A program made the translations under genes and the position numbers. The notes beneath the pieces are model-generated. The model did not search any database, had not been told where the DNA came from, and saw nothing but the letters and a program-made list of their open reading frames with translations. Positions 57,363 through 64,000 of a stretch of 64,000 nucleotides of DNA are shown piece after piece; position 1 is the first letter of the stretch; each line of letters begins with the position of its first letter. This stretch comes from Evernia prunastri (lineage: Eukaryota > Ascomycota > Lecanoromycetes > Lecanorales > Parmeliaceae). The stretch lies in NCBI GenBank assembly GCA_003184365.1, contig NKYR01000006.1:496001-560000 (forward strand), given 5' to 3'.

Positions 57363-59066
57363 CGGGATGTCCTGGGGGCGCAAGATAGGGGCGCAACGCA
57401 AGATTCGCTTATTTTACCTCCTTACCCAAATAAGTATGGTAACCCCACCAAAATGAGGGTAGCTGGGTAGGATATCTACAATATGATGTCGCAAACACGT
57501 CGCAATCACTCCATAAGGCCTATATGTAAAAATTTCTGGATGTATGACGTAATGAGTAGTTACTTCATGCTTATTCCTTGCTCCCAACGAGTTCCCCTAG
57601 CAAATAGCCCGCCTCTAGAATACGTCGCTGCTGAGACTCCCTCTCATCGACATCCTCACTGGGTATCAGATTCGACTTAGACTTCTTCTTATTGGGCTGC
57701 ATAGCAGGCTGGAGTGTAGCATTCAACGTAGGTCCTCGGGATCTTTTCTGCGAGAGACCTTTCTCTTGCTCCCACGCCTTCTTTTCCTNTTTCCTTGATT
57801 TGACGGCCTGAACTAGACTTCATAAGTACTGGTGGAGCGGAGGAGGAAGGCGGAGCAGTAGAGAACGTAGGCACACTGTTCTTGCTCCCTTTGGGCCGAC
57901 CGCGAGGTTTCTGAGACTGTAGAACTGGCTGGGGAGGCTGTAGGAGTGGCTGAGTAGTTGGAGGAGCTAGCTGAACAGTAGGAGAGGACGGGGAAGGACG
58001 GGGAGGGGGGCGGAAGGCTGGTGGGGGTGGAATTTGATAGATAGGCTTTGATACCTGCTTCTCCTGCTTCTCTCGCCGTCGGGCCTCCTTTTCAGAGACC
58101 TCTGTAGCAAGTAACTTGCGCGCATTAGCCTTATCATGCTTTTTCCTCTCCTGCAGAGCTAACCAAGCTGCCTGCTTAGTAGGAGGGGGGNTAGCAGGCT
58201 GGAGTGTAGCATTCAACGTAGGTCCTCGGGATCTTTTCTGCGAGAGACCTTTCTCTTGCTCCCACGCCTTCTTTTCCTTGATTTGACGGCCTGAACTAGA
58301 CTTCATAAGTACTGGTGGAGCGGAGGAGGAAGGCGGAGCAGTAGAGAACGTAGGCACACTGTTCTTGCTCCCTTTGGGCCGACCGCGAGGTTTCTGAGAC
58401 TGTAGAACTGGCTGGGGAGGCTGTAGGAGTGGCTGAGTAGTTGGAGGAGCTAGCTGAACAGTAGGAGAAGACGGGGAAGGACGGGGAGGGGGGCGGAAGG
58501 CTGGTGGGGGTGGAATTTGATAGATAGGCTTTGATACCTGCTTCTCCTGCTTCTCTCGCCGTCGGGCCTCCTTTTCAGAGACGTCTGTAGCAAGTAACTT
58601 GCGCGCATTAGCCTTATCATGCTTTTTCCTCTCCTGCAGAGCTAACCAAGCTGCCTGCTTAGTAGGAGGGGGGCTGGGAGGGGGGGATGCGATCGATTGC
58701 ACGTTGAAGGATAGGATGGAGGTCTTCTTCAAGGTAGGGATGGGGGACCCAGGTAGGCGTTGCGGCCGCGCTGGGAGGGCCGTTGACGGCGACGGTGAGG
58801 TCTGTAAGAAGGGAGGGAGGTGCGTCTATGGTGGGATCTATGGTGGGATCCATGGTTGCGATTGTTGTGGGGGGGTTGTGGATATTTGGTTGACTTGGTG
58901 TGGGATTGATTAGACTATTTGAATGATGCAATTGGGACTATCGGTGTGTGTTACCAAGGTACTTAAATTTTGGTGGGGCTACCATACTAATTTAAGTTAC
59001 AACATAGTGGGTAAAATTAAGCGAATCTTGCGTTGCGCCCCTATCTTGCGCCCCCAGGACATCCCG
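57363..59066. mobile_element. DNA element with ~105-bp terminal inverted repeats
   Basis: The left end CGGGATGTCCTGGGGGCGCA and the reverse complement of the right end are identical for about 49 bp and remain similar for about 105 bp (shared AGTATGGTA(A/G)CCCCACCAAAAT). Between them lies one minus-strand frame. N bases at 57789 and 58191 interrupt the copy, and the block 57701-58190 is repeated after the second N, so the internal structure is unreliable. No target duplication matches at the outer ends. The right end stops 6 bp before the ATG of the gene at 59073. Confidence 0.75.
57571..58931 (-). CDS. Pro/Gln-rich AT-hook-like protein of the TIR element (frame interrupted by Ns)
   Basis: The minus-strand reading begins near 58931 (MHHSN, or the internal MDPTIDPTID) and reads VPHPYLEEDLHPILQRAIDR. 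It shifts frame in a C-rich run near 58675, then continues PPTKQAAWLALQERKKHDKA, a Pro-rich stretch, the AT-hook-like GRPKGSKN, SSSGRQIKEKKAWEQEKGLS, and ends GYLLGELVGSKE with TAA at 57571. The block from PPTKQAAW to GRQIKE occurs twice across the N at 58191. I do not recognise a transposase catalytic core; this may be an accessory or degenerate protein of the element. A true intact protein cannot be inferred until the Ns are resolved. Confidence 0.45.
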
Positions 59067-59072
59067 ACAAAC

Positions 59073-59528
59073 ATGGCTCCACCAATAACATCAAATGCAT
59101 CTCAGACCATCACCACCATCATTTTCGGCATCGTCGCTACCTTGATAATCATCGTCACCATATGGCAGGGCTGCAGGAAGTGGAGAATACTCCACCAGCA
59201 GAGGGACCTTCCGGCCGATGAGTCCGGTCTCGAATCACGTGACTATCTCTCCCACATTTAGTGACGAGGTCAAGACAGGCACTGGCTAATCGGATTGCTA
59301 GAGATCGAACTTACCTCAATCCCTCCCTCCATCCCTCCCGCCAGCCCTCCCTCCGCCCCTCCCTCCGTCCCTAGTATTTTCGAGCTACCGGCCGGGGCCA
59401 GTACACCAGCCACGCCCACGCTGGCTGCGGCTGCCTCGGACTTTGATCCGCCTGTGGAGCGTGCAGTTGCCGCTAGAGCCGCAGCGTCATCGACAGCACC
59501 AGCCACGCCTGTGATGTCGCCAACTTAG
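59073..59528 (+). CDS. Small single-pass membrane protein, paralogue 1
   Basis: Exons 59073-59238 and 59302-59528 (63-nt intron GTGACT...TTGCTAG, phase 1) give 130 residues. The N-terminus MAPPITSNASQTI leads into one helix (IIFGIVATLIIIVTIWQG), then a basic stretch (CRKWRILHQQR). The C-terminal half is Ala/Pro/Ser-rich and ends TAPATPVMSPT. It is paralogous to the gene at 61596 with the intron at the same place. Without splicing the frame ends soon after YLSHI. The function is unknown. The end of a DNA transposon lies 6 bp before the ATG, so the native promoter has been displaced or the leader replaced. Confidence 0.6.
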
Positions 59529-61595
59529 GCTTTCCAATATGTGCAGATGGTATCCCGAAGCCTGCCAAAGGTCCGCTATAGTCAAAAGTGGTGGGATAGA
59601 TGGGATGGTGACGAGACCCAGCAGAAAGTGTCAGCGTTTTTACTGTCCAGTGCCTTTCATGCATTTTCCATCTTTGTCATTCATGATCCCTCCACCAATC
59701 ATTCATGTAGCTGGCGGCTCCTTGCCCCCATCGGCTGTTCTATAGCTGATGCCCCCCCCCCCCCTTTGCTAGAGTTATCATGCATCATCTATCACCAGTG
59801 CTGTGCGCCGCTGAAGGAAGGCATGGACGATTTCAGCTTTTGGGAAACACAATGCGAAGCCCTTGCAGCGGCTCGGAGGTACAAGGACGAAAGGACGAAC
59901 GGACGGAATGTACTGCGATAGTCATTGTCATGTACCCTTTTTCTTCTGTAAACCTGTTACTCAAAAGATGATTTCAAAAGATGTAGGGATCACCGTGCAG
60001 CCGCCCATCATATTTAGTGAAAACAAAGGACCCTAGTCAGGCCTCTTAAAAAGTCGCCGTCAAGACTCATCGCGGCTCAAAGAACACGGCTGCATGTCCG
60101 AAAAGGATGAAGCAGCCGTACAAGCTGAGAACAAAAACCATTGAAGAAGCAAATATCAGTGTTGGTAAGAAGTCAAAGAGGCAGCGCAAAAAGTGTTCCG
60201 ATGAAAACTGGCCAGACGGCGGGCCAGAAGATACGCTAGGTAGTTGAAGCTGACAAGGATTGAAGGGAAACACTGATCCTTAAAAGGAAATACATTAACC
60301 TTAGGAAGAGGAAAGCCTGATAGAATTGACTCGAGACACCTTTTATCAGTTCCTTCGTGGCTACTCAGACATGGATTCTCTCTCAAAGACGTTTAGACTT
60401 TTCATCTTCAGCTGAAATTGAAGAGACATCCTGTAGAGCGGTTGCAAACTTAATAAGACGATAAAAGGACACAGAGGCGATTGACAGCAGTCAAAGTCGT
60501 AAGCCATCGGACAATGCAAGCATTCGTTTATTTTGCATCCTTCTCCTCCTCCTCCTCCTCCTCCTTCTCCTGTTGCTCCGGGGCAGAAACCGGCAGTACG
60601 TCCATTTACTTGGTTCATGTCTGCTATAATCATGGACCGGGAGCACGCCAGACGGGCAAGACCAAGTGACATCAATGTTCAAACACCTGGAGATCCGAAA
60701 TTTATGAGGCGCGAGTCTTGTTGTTCAACGTGTGACGAGAGTCGAGGCTGCAAGACTGTCTGTCTTTTTGACCATCGTCCGATCTCTACTCGATAGGACA
60801 GCATGTCCGCTCTTTCATATTCACCCTTGCGTACGAGTCCGAGGCACAGGTGGACAGATCAGTTTGCCAAGCAATCCAATTGACTTCATAAAGGAAAGTA
60901 CTTCTCGAGGCTATTGCACGCGGCAAGGCTGAAGATGCCCGGATAGAGTAAGCGAAATGGCAAAGTACCTTTTTGCCACTGCGGGGCACCAAACGACGTA
61001 AGCGTCTATGAAAACGCCATGCGCTCGGAATGCGGACGTCTTCGTGGCGGTCCGACCTTTGGTTTTGAGGCATATCAGGCGTAAGGACGCTTACCCAGAT
61101 CAGTCTGGCTTGGCGATCCCCCCATCGGGAAACCGAAGAGGTTACATCGTGGATATGCATGGTGGGCTGGTAGTGTGGTGGCAAAGAAGAGCATGCGCGC
61201 TGCCAGCGGCTTAGACCGGGCTTGATGAGGATCTAAGCGTCTCCATTTCCTTCAAGTACCTACGTACCTGCCTCAGAGTATTGGTGTGACTGGCTCGTTA
61301 AACTGGGTCAACCTCGGAGATTAAAGAGCTGCAAGCGCAAGTGCATGTGCATGACTGCATGCTTGGCATATCCACGGCATCGTTATTAGCATCGTTATTA
61401 GTTATCATCAATGTAAGCTTGGTAGATGTCAAAAGGTAATAAAGAAGGGCCTCCCTTTGTCTATAAGAATGCCCTTGCTTCAGACTTTCTAGATTTCTCT
61501 CACTCCAAGCTTGAGTGTACATCATTGTCTTGCATTGCCAGGCCTCAACCCGCAGCCTCGTCCCGGTTTAAGCCTTGCTTGGTCGGCTGACAAAC
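59529..61595. other. Spacer between paralogous genes
   Basis: It contains a C13-type homopolymer near 59752-59765 and a CTC/TCC microsatellite at about 60542-60570. No gene is supported. Confidence 0.45.
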
Positions 61596-61999
61596 ATGAC
61601 TCCACCAATGGCATCAGCCGGCACCCAGACCATCGCCACCATCGCCTATGGCACCGTCGCTACACTCATCAGTGCCCTCACCGTCTGGCAAGGTCGTAGA
61701 GCCTGGCGCAAACTGTACGGACGCCACAGCGGCTCCGACATCGAGTCCCGTGACTATATTCTACGATGATCGGGCAACAGATGATGACGCTGACCGACGC
61801 CCGTGCAGAACTGTCCGAACGCAGCTTCGAGCTCGAAGCGTGTCCCTCCTCGGCTCTTATTTTCGAGCTTCCGGCAGCGCCATATCCACGAACTCCGTCG
61901 TTGACCGCGGCTGCGTCAGCTATGCCGGAAGAGGACCATCTGCTGGCGGTTTCCGCTCACTCCACAGTACCAGCCACGGGAACGACTCCGGCAGCTTAG
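61596..61999 (+). CDS. Small single-pass membrane protein, paralogue 2
   Basis: Exons 61596-61749 and 61809-61999 (59-nt intron GTGACT...CGTGCAG, phase 1) give 114 residues. MTPPMASAGTQTI precedes one helix (IAYGTVATLISALTVWQG) and a basic stretch (RRAWRKLYGRH). The second exon shares FELPA, P(T/S)L(T/A)AAAS and PAT(G/P) blocks with paralogue 1. The same donor sequence and phase support a real spliced gene duplicated about 2.5 kb apart. The ACAAACATG start context is also shared. Function unknown; location inferred to be a membrane. Confidence 0.62.
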
Positions 62000-63178
62000 A
62001 TCCGCTTGCACGAGGGGAGGGGACGGTGTCCCGCGGGCTTCGGACCCTGGATCTGGCACGGATGGAGTATTTGATCAGTTCTTGAGCCAAATGGTTCCGA
62101 ACGTTTCACGACTTTATGACATGAGGTAATGGCGTTCAGCTCCATAAATGTGAGCACGTGTATGTTGTACGGAATAGATATCTTGTAGCCGAGCAACTCG
62201 GCGCACAGCTCGCTGCGATGGCGAAGGAGCGACGACGAGGTGGGAGAGACTTCGATGATATGTATATATAGATATGTTCAGCAATGCATCGTGATGGGTT
62301 CAAATTCCATCTGAAAATCTCCCTCCGACGAATGAAATCTCCTCTGTTGACGGAATGAGAAAGAACACTTTCTTATCACCTTGTGGGGCAGTACTTTAAG
62401 TCATACCCTTCCTCGGTATGACCCGGAGAGCGCACCCGAGGAACATGATCCGGGTCAAGGAGTGACTTACGGAGTACTGACCCATAAGTTCTAGCCTGGA
62501 TAATTAACGGTCGACTAGTACATACCAGCGGCGGTAAGTCACACCCTACCCCGGGGAATGCGCTATCCGGGTAGTCCCGGGGTAGGGTGTGACTTACTGC
62601 CGCACAAGCTGTTACTAATGAAGAAGTCTCGTAGCTCACAAGTTGCCCTTTTAGAACGCTCTCTGTGTTTCTTGTCACGTGCTATTTGCAAGTCGCCGTC
62701 GGTGTCCGTCTGCATCCAGGGCATGATGTGGCGGACGTATGGCACCGTCGGAGAGGGCGGCGAGGATGGCCGAGCAGCTGTATGGGCCTCTCGATGGCGC
62801 CGGCATAGTCGCAATTGTGTGTCTTCCTCTAGATAAAGACGATCCCTGACCTTTCCAACTTTAACGCAGGCGGCAGTTTTAGTAGCGTGCCTTTGTCAAC
62901 ATAAGCCGAGGGTCAGAATGAGAGAGAACGGAGCATGGGACTCCCAGGGGAAATTGACTGTCATATTCCCCCCATTCATCTTGCAAAAAAAAAAGAAAAA
63001 AAAGAAAAGCGACTTGGTCTACAACACATGAGATTAAAAAAGAGGGAGAAAAGTCACAGCGCCAATACTTCCCCAGGGAGTATGTACTTAACAACGAATC
63101 TTAGATCAAAAGACAGCAAGTACAATCCAACTCAAAACCCAACCCCCCCCGCCGCCATTCCTCCCCAAACCCAACCGC
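62000..63178. other. Intergenic with hairpin element and A-rich tract
   Basis: It contains the large hairpin at 62528-62603, a related half-site near 62385-62475 (AAGTCATACCCTTCC), and an A/G homopurine run at about 62987-63008. No gene is supported. Confidence 0.5.
62528..62603. repeat. 29-bp-arm inverted repeat (hairpin)
   Basis: Left arm GCGGCGGTAAGTCACACCCT followed by ACCCCGGGG pairs with right arm CCCGGGGTAGGG followed by TGTGACTTACTGCCGC, with an 18-bp loop containing ATCCGGGTAGT. One mismatch is visible. Related CCTACCCCGGG sequence occurs near 25.56 kb, suggesting a dispersed palindromic element. Confidence 0.8.
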
Positions 63179-63400
63179 TCAAGCCCGTCCCCCGGCACCA
63201 TTCGGCCCTGTGGGTCGCTCGTAGCCGGTGTCCTTCCACATGTCCAGCCACTGGTGGGAGTCGCAGTACAGCGGCGTGTAGTAGTAAGTGATGTCCGCGC
63301 GGCAGGGAAGGCCTTTTGCCCTCCTGTCGCACGGGGACGTGAGCTGGAGGGGGGTGACGGGACAGCGGCAGGAGTAGAGCTGTCGGATGTAGAAGCACAT
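63179..63400 (-). CDS. Small Cys/Tyr-rich hypothetical protein
   Basis: An ATG-started frame of 73 residues on the minus strand begins MCFYIRQLYSCRCPVTPLQL and contains PCDRRAKGLPCRADITYYYT and YCDSHQWLDMWKDTGY. Six cysteines and many tyrosines give it a non-random look, and short MCFY/MCxx-starting Cys-rich proteins are common in ascomycetes. No signal peptide is seen. An overlapping alternative frame is basic and Pro/His-rich and looks like a shadow. Confidence 0.4.
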   Translation of the reverse strand: MCFYIRQLYSCRCPVTPLQLTSPCDRRAKGLPCRADITYYYTPLYCDSHQWLDMWKDTGYERPTGPNGAGGRA

Positions 63401-64000
63401 TGCGTTTGGTGGTGGTGATGGTTGAGTGTCTTTCGAGGGAACGTTTAAGTGTGGCGGTGGTGGGTTAGTGTTTTCGGTAGTAAGTCTATGTAATGGGTTG
63501 GAAGGTCATACTTGAGAAGAAGTGGAGTATCAAGGAGCCGTGTGTTTGATTGAGCGTAGCTTACCCTTGCAACCAGCACTCCGGCAAGGACATTGTTGTT
63601 CGTTGATCTCGTCTTTGTTATTCACCGTTGTCTTCATAGATTTCTTGTTGTATTCAGCCCGCATTGAACCGCATTGTTATGTGGACCTTAGCGTTCAATA
63701 TTCATTTTTAGCACAAGGGTTCGCAGCATGTACGGCAGAACAATTCCTGTCAGGCTAGTTGGGGCATGGTGTTGTAGGTGCCCACAACTACCGTCCGCGA
63801 AAGTCGAAAATAGTACGGGTGGATGATAGTATCTGCCCGTTCTGAGTGCTTCATCTCGCTTCATCGATATCATGAATTGGGGAAGGGGTAGCTACGAGTG
63901 CCCGCTTCCCCACTGGTGTGTTTAATGCCTCTGCAGTGAAAGACGCAGGGCCTCATCAAGCACGCTCACTACTCGGTTGGTATATTACACTATCTGGTTG
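63401..64000. other. No gene seen
   Basis: Upstream flank of the small minus-strand frame and the window end; nothing supported. Confidence 0.45.

Noticed and set aside
60481..60682. Ser-rich and Arg-rich frames over the CTC microsatellite
   Set aside because: These are low-complexity products of the repeat, not genes.
1..64000. CRISPR arrays or bacterial-type operons
   Set aside because: The sequence is fungal nuclear DNA with spliced genes; no direct-repeat/spacer array was found. The only regular array is the 18-nt octamer set in repeat B.

Overview
This is nuclear DNA of a filamentous ascomycete (Pezizomycotina; class not determinable from the sequence alone, Dothideomycetes-like in flavour). 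The evidence is spliced genes with short GT-AG introns (mostly 45-80 nt), a nuclear gene for mitochondrial ATP synthase subunit 9, a PTH11-type receptor, a fungal hybrid histidine kinase, a hydrolase/NB-ARC/TPR NOD-like receptor, a Spherulin-4 family secreted protein, and degraded repeats. Exon models below were built by hand from reading-frame phase and splice signals.

Layout. 1.8-7.2 kb: PTH11-like receptor, ATP9, and a secreted protein of unknown function. 8-24.5 kb: an O-methyltransferase, a large NLR-like gene with a possible spliced acidic/NLS tail, a RING membrane protein, an MFS transporter remnant with its middle deleted, and a second O-methyltransferase with an unresolved splice junction. 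Two O-methyltransferases plus a dead transporter suggest an eroded secondary-metabolite locus; no backbone synthase is present. 24.5-30.8 kb: gene-poor and repeat-rich, with a diverged repeat family, a Spherulin-4 3'-end relic and a gene interrupted by in-frame stops. 30.8-41.4 kb: an F-box/Cys-rich protein, a BTB protein, a small secreted protein, and a 12-exon hybrid histidine kinase that appears to need a 2-nt microexon. 41.4-48 kb: gene-poor stretch with remnants, then Spherulin-4 and a short-chain dehydrogenase. 48-55.7 kb: a 443-bp terminal-inverted-repeat element, an allantoate-permease-like MFS transporter and an amino-acid/choline-type permease. 55.7-62 kb: a truncated acetyltransferase, a long-TIR DNA element present in duplicated pieces joined at three single N bases (assembly caution), and a pair of small paralogous single-pass membrane proteins, one with the transposon end only a few bases from its start codon. 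The last 2 kb hold a hairpin and a small Cys-rich ORF.

Themes. Sensing and signalling genes (GPCR-like, NLR, histidine kinase), ubiquitin-type genes (RING, F-box, BTB) and transport genes are interleaved with transposon debris and gene relics, as in accessory or subterminal fungal regions. The most unusual observations are the 2-nt microexon, the NLR with a problematic first intron and an optional nuclear tail, the 18-nt-phased octamer array in a repeat, and the duplicated small membrane-protein genes with a conserved intron.
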